A stretch of DNA of 64,000 bases from Sphingopyxis macrogoltabida (GCF_001314325.1 NZ_CP009429.1:4526501-4590500); one strand, 5' to 3'; numbered from the stretch's first letter, positions 25,793-34,077 are shown. Program-made: numbers and translations. The notes: a model not told the origin generated them from the letters alone.

Positions 25793-27690
25793 CAGATCGG
25801 TCCACCATCGTCAGCCGGCGGGGGTGCCGGCGGCTTCTTCCCTGCTTTCGGCTTTTCGACGACCTGCTTCTCGACCGGGGGCGGAACAGCGCTGTCTGGC
25901 TCTTCTTTGGGCGCCGCCTCCAGCGGCCGGTGCCAGAGGGTCGTATCCGGGTTTGCGGCGACAAAGGCGGGCTGACGCGGCTCGCCCCGTTTCTCGATAT
26001 GGTCGGCGGTGAGTGCGATGCGCGCGACCGGGAGCCCGTCGGGGAACAGCAAATAGCCTTGGTAGCGTGCGAGGCGGAGTTCGCTTTCGAACACGGCGGG
26101 TCGGGTTTTGCGCTGGCGGCCGAGCGTCATCCGCGGCTTGTCGTCGCCGTCGCCAAGCGCGCCGGTCATGGTCTGGACTTCGACTTCGCAGGTGCCGATC
26201 GTGTCGCTCGCCCAGCGTCGGGACTCGCCATCGCCCATCTGCAAGAACAGCTTGGTGTTGCAGCAACCGAGCATGGATTCGGCAAGGTCGTCGCCATAGC
26301 GGTGCCGCATCTGCCCGACGCCCTGAAAGGTCAGCACGACCGCCGCCCCGAACTTGCGGCCCTCGGGCAGAAGGCGGGTCAGATTGTCGACGCGGGGCAG
26401 GTCGGCAAGTTCGTCGAGCAGGAACCAGACGCGCCGGTCGGATGACGGAGCAAGGCCCAACATGGCGCTCGCGGCGCATTCGAGCCAACAGGCGAGCAGC
26501 GGCTTCAATGCCGCAAATTGTTCTTCCTTCCGCGGGACGAAGATCCAGGGCTTCGCGCCCTTCGTCTCGTCGAGCCCGGCGATGAACTCCCGGAACGAAA
26601 AGACCTTCTCGCCTTCCTCTGGCATGCGAAGGAACTGGATCAGGTTCGCGGCCTTCGCGAGCATGAAGAGCACGCTGCCGGTGGCCCGATCGGCGTCGTC
26701 GGAGAAGGTGCGCGCCGACGACGTGTCCTTGAGCCAGGTCTTGAGCTTGTCCTTGTCCATTTTCTGCAGCGCCTCAAGCAGATCGGTCAGCGTGCATTTC
26801 TTCTCCCTCCACAGTTCCCGGATCATGTTGGCAACGAGTATGCGGCTGGTCTCCAGCCAGACATCCTTGTCCTTATCACTGGTCTCCGTGACGAGTTGGT
26901 GCGCGATGCGATCGGCGTCGGCGGGATGGGCGATCTCGGCGAAGGGCGACCAATAGACACAGCGGGCATCGAAGGGGTTGAGGATGATGTCGCCGCACTC
27001 GGGTCGGAAGTAGTGGGCGATGAACTCGCCACTGGTGTCGTAGACCAGCGCGGCTTCGCCGCGCGCGGCGATCCCGTCGAGCATCTGGCGCAGCACCGTG
27101 GTCTTGCCGCTGCCGGTCGTGCCGACCATCGCCATGTGGCGGGTTTCGAGGCGGCGGGGAAAGGGGACGGGACCGATCGCCAGCGGATGCGAACCGGCTT
27201 CGGCTCGCGCCAGCTTCACAAGCGCCTTCTCGCTCGTCACCTTGGTGCCGTCGATCACGCGATCGCGTAGCGCGCGTTCGCGCCTGCGCGCGGCGACATC
27301 GCGGAGCAGGAACAGGCACGACAGCCATGCGACAAACCCCAGCATGGCGCCGCGCATGACAAACGACTTGGCAATGCTCGCCCGGCTGACAAAATAGGGA
27401 TCGGTCGCGACCGTGCGAGCAGGGTTCAGATAGTCTCTCCCCTCGTAACGGATGACGATCCCGGGATCGCCGCCGTCGCCTGCAAACCATGACAGCATCT
27501 TCGCGTGATAATGGGTGCCGGTGTCCCGAAGGATGCTCGGGTCGAGCATCAGATAGGGCGCCGCCAAACCGCCGAGCGCGATCGACGAAACCATGATCGC
27601 GAACTGTCGTTTGAACCGCCGTGTCTGACTGTAGCGAAGATGACGCCGCAGCGTCTCGGCATGAAGCCGGAGATCGTGAGGCTCGCTCAT
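25792..27690 (-). CDS. Type IV coupling protein (VirD4/TrwB/TraD family)
   Basis: A 632-aa inner-membrane ATPase that brings relaxase-bound DNA to a type IV secretion channel. Two N-terminal membrane spans (about 30-50 and 110-130) precede the motor domain with Walker A MVGTTGSGKTTVLRQML (about 190), Walker B VWFLLDELADLPR and the TrwB-type glutamine-rich motif VVLTFQGVGQMRHRYG. The C-terminus is a Pro/Lys-rich disordered tail (KPKAGKKPPAPPP). It overlaps the upstream small gene by 4 bases and the relaxase by 1 base, so all three are translated as a unit. No secretion-channel genes lie in the window. Confidence 0.93.
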   Translation of the reverse strand: MSEPHDLRLHAETLRRHLRYSQTRRFKRQFAIMVSSIALGGLAAPYLMLDPSILRDTGTHYHAKMLSWFAGDGGDPGIVIRYEGRDYLNPARTVATDPYFVSRASIAKSFVMRGAMLGFVAWLSCLFLLRDVAARRRERALRDRVIDGTKVTSEKALVKLARAEAGSHPLAIGPVPFPRRLETRHMAMVGTTGSGKTTVLRQMLDGIAARGEAALVYDTSGEFIAHYFRPECGDIILNPFDARCVYWSPFAEIAHPADADRIAHQLVTETSDKDKDVWLETSRILVANMIRELWREKKCTLTDLLEALQKMDKDKLKTWLKDTSSARTFSDDADRATGSVLFMLAKAANLIQFLRMPEEGEKVFSFREFIAGLDETKGAKPWIFVPRKEEQFAALKPLLACWLECAASAMLGLAPSSDRRVWFLLDELADLPRVDNLTRLLPEGRKFGAAVVLTFQGVGQMRHRYGDDLAESMLGCCNTKLFLQMGDGESRRWASDTIGTCEVEVQTMTGALGDGDDKPRMTLGRQRKTRPAVFESELRLARYQGYLLFPDGLPVARIALTADHIEKRGEPRQPAFVAANPDTTLWHRPLEAAPKEEPDSAVPPPVEKQVVEKPKAGKKPPAPPPADDGGPI

Positions 27691-28055
27691 GGCCGTTCCG
27701 CCATCGCGGCACGCTGCCGGTCATAAGCCCGGTTCGTCTCGGCGGTGATGATCTCATCGCTCTTGCCGCCGCCCATCGCCGCGCTACGCGCATAGCAATA
27801 AGCGGCGCAGGCCGTGTGCAAGGTGCGGGCGAGCAGGCGTTCGACATCGGCGAGACGCGTGCTCATCGACGCCACTTCGGCGACAAGTTCGCGATCGTCT
27901 GAGCTGCTGAAGGTGGGATTGGCCTGCCCGTCGATCCCTATCTTCACGCAGCGGCGAAGCATCGCGTAAACCGTCTTGCCCTGCCGGTCGGCGAGCGCGC
28001 GAAGCGCGGTATCGAGCGCCGCGGGCAGGCGGATGGAATGTTGGACGGTCTTCAT
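27687..28055 (-). CDS. Ribbon-helix-helix relaxosome accessory protein (TraK/TrwA-like)
   Basis: A 122-aa DNA-binding protein with an N-terminal ribbon-helix-helix (VQHSIRLPAALDTALRALAD) and a helical C-terminus (ADVERLLARTL). Proteins of this shape bind the origin of transfer, stimulate the relaxase and repress their own promoter; this role is inferred from position directly upstream of coupling protein and relaxase. ATG 28055 is supported by AGGGAGG ten bases upstream and by the RHH strand beginning at once; an open frame to 28181 is not needed. The stop overlaps the coupling-protein start (ATGA). Confidence 0.8.
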   Translation of the reverse strand: MKTVQHSIRLPAALDTALRALADRQGKTVYAMLRRCVKIGIDGQANPTFSSSDDRELVAEVASMSTRLADVERLLARTLHTACAAYCYARSAAMGGGKSDEIITAETNRAYDRQRAAMAERP

Positions 28056-28262
28056 CGCGCCGCCTCCCTGAGGGTGCGGATCGCACCCTCGAACTTTGGC
28101 GGAAAAGCGCCGCTTCGGCAAAGCGACGGCGAAGCGCACTCTGATCGCACCCTCGAAAACTGGCGGAAAAGCTCGATGCACCCGTGCGTGAGGTGTGTAT
28201 TCAAATTACGGGTCCGATGCGTAGCATCGCGGCCCCGCGACCTTCCGTCAAAGGCGACCGGT
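28056..28262. promoter_or_regulatory. Candidate oriT/operator region upstream of the mobilization genes
   Basis: No gene lies here. Two 30-base direct repeats (28079-28108 and 28143-28172) are identical apart from three bases and begin GATCGCACCCTCGAA. The first overlaps a perfect inverted repeat AGGGTGCG-GAT-CGCACCCT (28071-28089). Another perfect hairpin CGATGC-GTA-GCATCG lies at 28215-28229. Paired direct and inverted repeats next to a ribbon-helix-helix gene and a relaxase gene are the usual make-up of an oriT with its accessory-protein sites. I could not match a known MobF nick sequence. Confidence 0.5.
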
Positions 28263-28790
28263 TCAGACATGATCTGGGCCCTCCGCAGTATGCCGCATAG
28301 CTTCCCTGCGAGCGACCCAGTCCGCGATCATCGCCTTGGCTTCCCGGCCGGCTGTTTCGCGATCTTGAGGATTTCTTGCCGGTGGAGATTTGCGACGGCC
28401 ATTGTCCGCAAGCCAGGCGAGAATAGCGCGCTCGATAGCGGCCCGCATATGGTCGCGAAGGTCGTTCGCTTCGAAGGGATCGAGATCAGTCGTGACGCCG
28501 CGGCTGAAGATTTCTCCGCCCAAGGGAAGATCAAAATCGCCTGCCATTTGAAGCGGACCATCGATGTGACAGTTGCTCCCATCGCCATCATAGGTGGCTA
28601 GCGGCGGTCGCTCGGCGTAGCGCCAGAAATTGACTGCGGCGCGGTATGTGTCGCCATCCTCGCCATGGGCGAGCAACTTTTCGATGATCGGCCACATGTA
28701 GATGGCGGTCTGAACATCGGCGTCGATGTGCATGTCGGGCTTGGGCTTCGAAGAAAAGAAGCGGGGGAGAGCGTTGCGAACAACGGACAT
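28263..28790 (-). CDS. Unknown protein of the mobilization module
   Basis: A 175-aa soluble protein of no family I recognise. It begins MSVVRNALPRFFSSKPKPD and contains a central region (AIYMWPIIEKLLAHGEDGD, FWRYAERPPLATYDG) and a charged C-terminus rich in Arg and Glu. ATG 28790 was chosen because AGGAGG stands 7 bases upstream, an optimal ribosome site; a longer frame to 28856 overlaps the small HTH gene. It lies between the HTH gene and the relaxosome gene on the same strand, so it is probably part of the element's conserved backbone. Confidence 0.7.
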   Translation of the reverse strand: MSVVRNALPRFFSSKPKPDMHIDADVQTAIYMWPIIEKLLAHGEDGDTYRAAVNFWRYAERPPLATYDGDGSNCHIDGPLQMAGDFDLPLGGEIFSRGVTTDLDPFEANDLRDHMRAAIERAILAWLADNGRRKSPPARNPQDRETAGREAKAMIADWVARREAMRHTAEGPDHV

Positions 28791-28852
28791 GTCTTGTCCT
28801 CCTGAATCGAGAGGTGATCGAAATGCGCGGGCGGCAATTCGCCGCGTCGGTA

Positions 28853-29026
28853 TCAAGTCTCGGGGCGACCCTCGGTGAGCCGCGCGATGGATGCGGTCGT
28901 GATCAGCGTTCGCGTGCCGATCTTCAGCGCATCGACCTGGCCGGTCTTTATGAGCTTGTAGACTGTGCTCCGGCCGACGCCGAGCGCCTTGGCCGTGCGG
29001 TTAATCGAGTATGCGAGTTCATCCAT
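28853..29026 (-). CDS. Small AlpA/excisionase-like HTH DNA-binding protein
   Basis: A 57-aa protein starting MDELAYSINRTAKALGVG and continuing RSTVYKLIKTGQVDALKIG, the winged-helix pattern of excisionase/AlpA-like regulators (SINRTAKALGVGRSTVYKLI helix-turn-helix, then GQVDALKIGTRTLIT wing). The ATG at 29026 has GGAGG 5 bases upstream. Proteins of this type control excision or transfer genes of integrative elements. Its position as first gene of the minus-strand mobilization group supports such a role. The gene is complete and shorter than usual gene-finder limits. Confidence 0.8.
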   Translation of the reverse strand: MDELAYSINRTAKALGVGRSTVYKLIKTGQVDALKIGTRTLITTASIARLTEGRPET

Positions 29027-29136
29027 TGTCGCCTCCGTTGGAGTGCCGCGATGCGGCGGGCGACAGGATCATTTGCAGCTAATCGTCGGCAGTTCCAACG
29101 GCATGCGGATGTACCGGAAATCCGCCGTTCGCGGCT

Positions 29137-29193
29137 GTTCCCCGGTAATTGCCGTCGAACAAACGCACGGAAATGCGTCGTTCCTCGGTAATT
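29137..29193. repeat. Pair of 14-bp direct repeats upstream of the HTH gene
   Basis: GTTCCCCGGTAATT (29137-29150) and GTTCCTCGGTAATT (29180-29193) differ at one base and are 43 bases apart, about four helical turns. They lie 111-167 bases upstream of the HTH gene. They may be binding sites of that regulator or part of its promoter. Confidence 0.5.
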
Positions 29194-29203
29194 CAGCGCC
29201 AGA

Positions 29204-30055
29204 TTAAGACGAGCGATTTTTCGCGATCGTCTCCAAAATTTGATTTGCGTACGGTGCAAGCTGCGTCTGGCTGGGGACCTTTAAGCGCCTGCCGCGATAC
29301 CAATCCTCCATCAGCTCGATGATTTCCCTCTGATTGCCGCGCTTCTTCGAGGTATCGAGCGCCCGCACCTGAGGATGCTCAATCAGCGCGATGATTGCAT
29401 TGGTGTGATCGTACTGCTTCGGCGCTCCCTTGCGACTCGGGTGAGCCTTGGCGTCCGCAATGAGCTTGTCGACGTCCGCTTCGAGGAAGAGCTCGCGGCC
29501 GAACCAGAAGCCGACTGGGCCGACGAGCGCGCTGCGAATCGCTCCTTCCCGCGCCACATGGGCAGCCCGAAGTTTGCCGAAGAAATAGCGGTGATCGACA
29601 TACCGCCGCACCCCGCTCTTCTTCAGGTAGAACGCGCGTAGAGTCGACTCGCGTTGGAGCAGAGCAAATAGTCGTTCCAGGTTCCGCGCTGCGGACTCCT
29701 CAGGATTGGCATAAGCGGCGTCCTGCGGAGCGGACGCCTTGATCCCCCCATATTGAAAGGCGCGCCACGACGCGACCACGGCCATTGTCAGGATGAAGCA
29801 GGCTAGCCCGATGATCAGCATGGTATCGGCGCCGGGCGCTCCGTTGATAGTCCACACGGTTCCCAAGATTAGCATCAGAGTCGCCGAGATGGCGGTCGCG
29901 ACTAGCGCCAACCACAGCGCTAAATAGCGGTTCTGGACAAGACGGGAGGAATCCGCCGCGATGCGGTCTAGTTCGGCGAGGCCAGCCTGTTCGTCATTGT
30001 CCACGAAGCGCGCCGCGACGATGCGTAGCGGCAATACTTCCTTCCGTTCCTCCAC
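29204..30055 (-). CDS. Unknown inner-membrane protein with two membrane spans
   Basis: A 283-aa protein. After about 45 soluble residues come two hydrophobic segments (LALWLALVATAISATLMLIL, then TMLIIGLACFILTMAVVASW), followed by a cytoplasmic domain of about 170 residues rich in Arg and Lys, with RRYVDHRYFFGKL and GFWFGRELFLEADVDKLI. I recognise no catalytic motif. It lies between the tRNA-Gly and the HTH gene on the same strand as the mobilization genes, so it is probably element cargo. The start has AGGAG-like GGAGAAAACGG upstream (complement of 30056-30066). Confidence 0.6.
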   Translation of the reverse strand: MEERKEVLPLRIVAARFVDNDEQAGLAELDRIAADSSRLVQNRYLALWLALVATAISATLMLILGTVWTINGAPGADTMLIIGLACFILTMAVVASWRAFQYGGIKASAPQDAAYANPEESAARNLERLFALLQRESTLRAFYLKKSGVRRYVDHRYFFGKLRAAHVAREGAIRSALVGPVGFWFGRELFLEADVDKLIADAKAHPSRKGAPKQYDHTNAIIALIEHPQVRALDTSKKRGNQREIIELMEDWYRGRRLKVPSQTQLAPYANQILETIAKNRSS

Positions 30056-30161
30056 CGTTTTCTCCTAGCGAGCGAAGGCCACATTGCCTCCATCTCGGAG
30101 CAGATACAAATGCTTGCCCAACCGTTGGCAAGCGGCGGCGAATGCGGACGATGAATCTTTT

Positions 30162-30183
30162 CGGTGGTAGCCCGGTGGTAGCC
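30162..30183. repeat. 11-bp tandem repeat downstream of tRNA-Gly
   Basis: CGGTGGTAGCC occurs twice in tandem, followed by CGG. It lies 67-88 bases beyond the 3' end of the tRNA, on the side of the accessory island. The function is unknown; the surrounding 194 bases (30056-30249) hold no gene I can support. Confidence 0.6.
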
Positions 30184-30249
30184 CGGAGAAATAGGCGTCT
30201 TCAGGCGCCAACCCGAAATTTCTCAAGCTATTGAAAATGCTAGGGAAAC

Positions 30250-30324
30250 TGGAGCGGGCGAAGGGATTCGAACCCTCGACCCCAACCTTGGCAAGGTTGT
30301 GCTCTACCCCTGAGCTACGCCCGC
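30250..30324 (-). tRNA. tRNA-Gly (anticodon GCC)
   Basis: The complement folds into a full cloverleaf: acceptor GCGGGCG pairing with CGCCCGC, D arm GCTC/GAGC with AGGGGTAG loop, anticodon arm CAACC-TTGCCAA-GGTTG with anticodon GCC, T arm GAGGG-TTCGAAT-CCCTT, and encoded 3' CCA. Length is 75 bases including CCA. Its 3' end points toward the mobilization genes, the orientation in which tyrosine integrases use tRNA genes as attachment sites. Confidence 0.97.
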
Positions 30325-30522
30325 TCTGGCGGCTGGAAACGGGTGGCTCCCAGCGGGTGAGGCGGGCGATTAGCACCGGCTTTCGGAGTCGGCAACCCCC
30401 TTCATGCTTTTCCCGCAACATGACGGCCGAGGGGTTGGCATATCGCCCGCAAATCCCACATAAGCGGGTGCGAGTCTTTTCCGGCCGATGCCGGACCCGC
30501 AGATTTTAAGGAGCATCCCCAC

Positions 30523-31434
30523 GTGGCCACTTTGGGTCTGAACCCGCAAGAGAAGGAAGCCGTCGAAGCTTTCCGCCGCGACGTCGTCGAACCCTCGATG
30601 ACGAGCCTCGTCATTCTCGATTTCTGGGCCGAATGGTGCGGACCATGCAAGCAGCTCGCCCCGACGCTCGAAAAGGTCGCCGCCGATTATGCCGACAAGG
30701 GCGTCGTGCTCGCGAAAGTCGATGTCGACGCCAATCCGTTCATCGCCGGCCAGTTCCAGGTCCAGTCGATCCCGACCGTCTATGCGATCTTCCAAGGGCA
30801 GCCGGTCGCAAACCTGACCAACGCGCGCTCCGAAAGCCAGCTCAAGGCGATTCTCGACCAGTTGCTCGCCCAGCTGCCGATCGAGAGCGCGGCAAGCGCC
30901 CGGGCGGTCGAGATCGCGCCGCTGATCGAGATGGGCGAAAATATCCTCGCCGAAGGCGACGGACCGCGCGCCGCGAGCATCTTTGCCCAGATCCTCGACA
31001 TGGCGCCCGACAATGCCGCCGCACATGGCGGGATGATTCGCGCCCTGCTGCTCGCGGGCGATATCGACAGCGCGCAGGCCGCGCTCGACGCGGTTCCCGC
31101 CGAAATCGCCGCGGACCCCGCCGTCGCGCAGGCGAAGAGCGCGCTGGCGCTCGCTGCCGACGCCCCCGACGCGGGCGAGCTTGCCGGCTTCGAGGCCGCA
31201 GTCGCCGCCAATCCCGACGACCATCAGGCGCGCTTCGACCTCGCCACGGCGCAGATCGGCGCGGGGCAGCGCGATGCCGCCGCCGACAACCTGCTCCACA
31301 TCGCCGCCGCCGACCGCGAATGGCAGGACGGTGCCGCGCGGGCCAAATTGCTGTCGCTGTTCGAAGCGGTCGGGCTCGAGGATCCGTGGGTCGCGGCGCA
31401 GCGCCGCCGCCTGTCGCTGATCCTGTTCGGTTGA
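30523..31434 (+). CDS. YbbN-type thioredoxin with C-terminal TPR-like region
   Basis: A 303-aa cytosolic protein. Residues about 1-115 are a thioredoxin domain with active site WAEWCGPCKQL and the cis-Pro loop QSIPTVYAI. The rest is helical and Ala-rich, with TPR-like pairs (IFAQILDMAPDNAAAHGGM, ALLLAGDIDSAQAALDAVP), as in the co-chaperone CnoX/YbbN family; here the WCxxC motif is intact. The start is GTG with AAGGAG upstream. Its stop overlaps the start of the LON-substrate-binding gene by one base, so the two are coupled. This pairing is common in sphingomonads. Confidence 0.92.
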   Translation: MATLGLNPQEKEAVEAFRRDVVEPSMTSLVILDFWAEWCGPCKQLAPTLEKVAADYADKGVVLAKVDVDANPFIAGQFQVQSIPTVYAIFQGQPVANLTNARSESQLKAILDQLLAQLPIESAASARAVEIAPLIEMGENILAEGDGPRAASIFAQILDMAPDNAAAHGGMIRALLLAGDIDSAQAALDAVPAEIAADPAVAQAKSALALAADAPDAGELAGFEAAVAANPDDHQARFDLATAQIGAGQRDAAADNLLHIAAADREWQDGAARAKLLSLFEAVGLEDPWVAAQRRRLSLILFG

Positions 31435-32084
31435 TGAACGCTGACGCGCCCCTGACCGTCCAGCGGATCGCGATCTTTCCGCTGCCCGGCGCGGTGCTGT
31501 TTCCGGGGCTGCATCTGCCGCTGCATATCTTCGAGCCGCGCTATTCGGCGATGGTGCAGGAGGTGCTCGCGCGCGACCGGCAGATCGGGATGATCCAGCC
31601 GCGCCAGCTTCCCGGCGAAGAGCATCGCGAACCGCCCGCGCTGTACGATATCGGCTGCGTCGGCCGCATTATCGACGTCGAGGCGCTCGACGAGGGGCGC
31701 TTCAACCTCGTGCTCGAAGGCGTCGCGCGCTTTCGCGTTCGCCGCGAGCTCGACGTGACGACACCCTTCCGCCAGGTCGAGGCCGAAATCGAGATCGAGG
31801 CCGAGGACGACGCGGTGCTGTCGAGCATCGAACGCGCCAGCCTCGAGCGCGAAGCCAAGCGCTTCGCGGCGCGGCAGGGCTATGTCGTCGACTGGGATTC
31901 GGTCGGCCAGCTCGACGATGCGACGCTGGTCAACGGCATCGCGCAGGTCGCGCCGTTCGACGCAGCGGCAAAACAGGCGCTGCTCGAAGCGACACCGATC
32001 GACGCGCGCGCCGAACTGGTTGTCCAGATGATGCAATTCTTCGGTCGCTTCGACGGCGACGACGGACGCGCGACGCTGCAATAG
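31434..32084 (+). CDS. LON peptidase substrate-binding domain protein
   Basis: A 216-aa protein consisting of a stand-alone LON N-terminal domain, with the family start RIAIFPLPGAVLFPGLHLPLHIFEPRY and DIGCVGRIIDVEALDEGRFNL read in two blocks. No ATPase or protease domain follows. Such proteins probably bind or deliver substrates, but their exact role is not settled. The ATG at 31434 overlaps the upstream thioredoxin stop (TGATG), so expression is coupled. It is convergent with the sigma-like gene at 32089, only 4 bases away. Confidence 0.9.
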   Translation: MNADAPLTVQRIAIFPLPGAVLFPGLHLPLHIFEPRYSAMVQEVLARDRQIGMIQPRQLPGEEHREPPALYDIGCVGRIIDVEALDEGRFNLVLEGVARFRVRRELDVTTPFRQVEAEIEIEAEDDAVLSSIERASLEREAKRFAARQGYVVDWDSVGQLDDATLVNGIAQVAPFDAAAKQALLEATPIDARAELVVQMMQFFGRFDGDDGRATLQ

Positions 32085-32088
32085 CCAT

Positions 32089-32739
32089 TCAGTGCGGTTC
32101 GGCGGCGTGGCGGACGATGTCCGCCAGCGCACGGCGGACAACATGGCGCTCGCTCTCATTGAGGCGATCGGACGCTTCGCTAGCAGTCAATTGGCGGCGA
32201 ACCAGCGTCCGTTCACGCTCGCCGTTGCGGCTGCGGCGCCGTTCGGCCCAATCGGCAACAAGGCGGTCGGCAACAAGGCCGGCAAGGCAGTCGGCCGCGC
32301 CGCGTTCGGCAGCCTCCTCGGCCAGCGGGTCGGCGAGCCACATATCGGCGCTCACGTCGACCAACGCGTCGAGCGAGAGCGTTGCGGCCCCGTTCCCCCC
32401 GCCGCAACGCGGGTTGCCACGCAGGCGGAGGCGAAGCGCCTGCAATTCGGCGCGGAGCTGCCAGGTCACATAGGTGGTGAAGCGCGCCCGCGCGGGATCG
32501 TAGCGTTCGGCAGCGCGGTGGATCGCGATCGCGCACGCCTGCTGCGCCTCCTCGGCGTCGGCCCAAAGGCCATAGGCGCGCGTAAAATAGCGGATCCGCG
32601 GCGCAAGCAGCGCGGCGACCCGCGCGAAGGCTTGATCGACCCCGGCCCGCGCCCGTCCGCCGGGTGCGGTATCGAGCGCGGTGCGCGCCTCGATCAACGC
32701 CGTTACCGCCTGTTCGAGTGCCTCGCTTGTTGCCGACAT
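32089..32739 (-). CDS. Sigma-70-like protein lacking a recognisable region 4.2
   Basis: A 216-aa protein whose central part matches sigma region 2: TRAYGLWADAEEAQQACAIA, AAERYDPARARFTTYVTWQL with the conserved aromatic residues of the melting motif. After about 60 residues of linker comes RLNESERHVVRRAL, which resembles the beginning of RpoH-like region 4.1, but the protein ends 13 residues later, without the -35-binding helix-turn-helix. It may bind RNA polymerase without normal promoter recognition or be a decayed sigma factor. ATG 32739 was chosen since GGGGGA stands upstream. Confidence 0.65.
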   Translation of the reverse strand: MSATSEALEQAVTALIEARTALDTAPGGRARAGVDQAFARVAALLAPRIRYFTRAYGLWADAEEAQQACAIAIHRAAERYDPARARFTTYVTWQLRAELQALRLRLRGNPRCGGGNGAATLSLDALVDVSADMWLADPLAEEAAERGAADCLAGLVADRLVADWAERRRSRNGERERTLVRRQLTASEASDRLNESERHVVRRALADIVRHAAEPH

Positions 32740-32835
32740 GATCCCGTCCCCCGACCCGCGCGGCACGATTGCCGCAAAGACAGGGTTAGATTGTCGTGGT
32801 TAGCGGCGGCATGCCGGCCGCCTACGCAATATTAC

Positions 32836-34077
32836 CTAGATTTCGGCTCCGGTGAGCAGGCGCGGCAGGTCGCCCGCCTCGCCCCGCGCTTCCTCCATGA
32901 AGAAGCGCTTGAGCAACGGCAGCCGCTGCACCGCGCCGAGCCCGGTGCGGCGCACCGCCGCAGCGGTCCGGCCGGGGATGCCGAACAACCGCGTCAGTCC
33001 GTCGGTCGCAAGGCTGACCATCAGGCTGTCGAGCCCGCGCCAGCGCTGGTAGCGCGCGAGCAGCGCCGCATCGCCAAGGTCGAGGCCGAGGCGGGCACCT
33101 TCGACGAGCACTTCGGTGAGCGCCGCCACGTCGCGGAGACCAAGGTTGAGCCCCTGCCCCGCGATCGGATGGATGCCGTGCGCGGCGTCGCCGACGAGCA
33201 CCAGCCGCTCCGCGACGATCGACGCGCTGTGGTGGAAGCCAAGCGGATAGGTCATCCGCGGCGCGACCAGCTCCATCGCGCCGAGCAGGCCGCCGGCGCG
33301 CCGTTCGAGTTCGGCGGTGAAGCCCCGCTCGCCGAGCTTGGCGAAACCGGGTCCATCCTTTTCGGAGACGGTCCACACGAAGGCCGAGCGATGCCGGCCC
33401 TGTTCGTCGTCGACGAGCGGCAGCAGCGCGAACGGCCCGGCGGGATAGAAGATTTCGTGCGCGACATTGCCGTGCGGGCGTTCGTGGGCAACCGCACCGA
33501 TCATCGCATGATGATGATAGGACCAGTTCGCGATGCTGAACCCCGCCGCGTCGCGCGTCGGCGAGCGGCGGCCCTCGGCGACGATCAGCAGCGGCGCGGC
33601 AAGCTGCGTCCCGTCGGCGAGCGTCAACGTCACGCCATGGGCGTCGATGTCGCGCGCCGACACCCGCGCCGGCATGTGCAACCGGACGAGCGGCGCGTCG
33701 GCAAGCGCTGCGGCCAAGGCCAGCCGCAACCGGCGATTTTCGATCATCGTACCGAGCGGCGCGCTGTCTTCGGCGGTGACGAAATCGAGTTCGCCGCCGC
33801 GCCCCTGTCCCGGGGCGCCATCGCCGACCTTGATGGCGCGGATCGGGCAGCCGTGACCGGCGATACGATCGGCGAGGCCAAGCACTTCGAACATCTGCCA
33901 GGTCGCGCTGGCGATCGCCGAGGCGCGGCCGTCGAAGCCCGGCGCGATCGTCGCCACCGGATCGGCGGGGTCGACGATCTGCGACGACAGGCCATGATGC
34001 GCCAGCGCCAGTGCCAGCGCCTGGCCGACGAGGCCGCCGCCCGAAATCAGGACATCGCTGCGCAGGGTTTCGCTCAT
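32836..34077 (-). CDS. UbiH/UbiF-type FAD-dependent hydroxylase
   Basis: A 413-aa flavoprotein monooxygenase of ubiquinone biosynthesis. It has the FAD-binding start DVLISGGGLVGQALALALAHHG, the second motif VLVGDAAHGIHPIAGQGLNLGLRD (read as GDAAHGIHPIAGQGLNLG), and the middle DGRASAIASATWQMFEVLG. These define the UbiH/UbiF/VisC group; which ring position is hydroxylated cannot be decided here. Membrane association is expected to be peripheral. It is divergent from ftsK with a 125-base promoter gap. Confidence 0.93.
   Translation of the reverse strand: MSETLRSDVLISGGGLVGQALALALAHHGLSSQIVDPADPVATIAPGFDGRASAIASATWQMFEVLGLADRIAGHGCPIRAIKVGDGAPGQGRGGELDFVTAEDSAPLGTMIENRRLRLALAAALADAPLVRLHMPARVSARDIDAHGVTLTLADGTQLAAPLLIVAEGRRSPTRDAAGFSIANWSYHHHAMIGAVAHERPHGNVAHEIFYPAGPFALLPLVDDEQGRHRSAFVWTVSEKDGPGFAKLGERGFTAELERRAGGLLGAMELVAPRMTYPLGFHHSASIVAERLVLVGDAAHGIHPIAGQGLNLGLRDVAALTEVLVEGARLGLDLGDAALLARYQRWRGLDSLMVSLATDGLTRLFGIPGRTAAAVRRTGLGAVQRLPLLKRFFMEEARGEAGDLPRLLTGAEI

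Noticed and set aside
24074..25975. Open frame of about 630 codons antisense to the relaxase
   Set aside because: Composition is that of an antisense frame; the relaxase has all expected motifs.
30065..30421. Frame across the tRNA and its 3' flank as a possible integrase remnant
   Set aside because: It runs through the tRNA itself, and the part beyond the tRNA shows no tyrosine recombinase motif.
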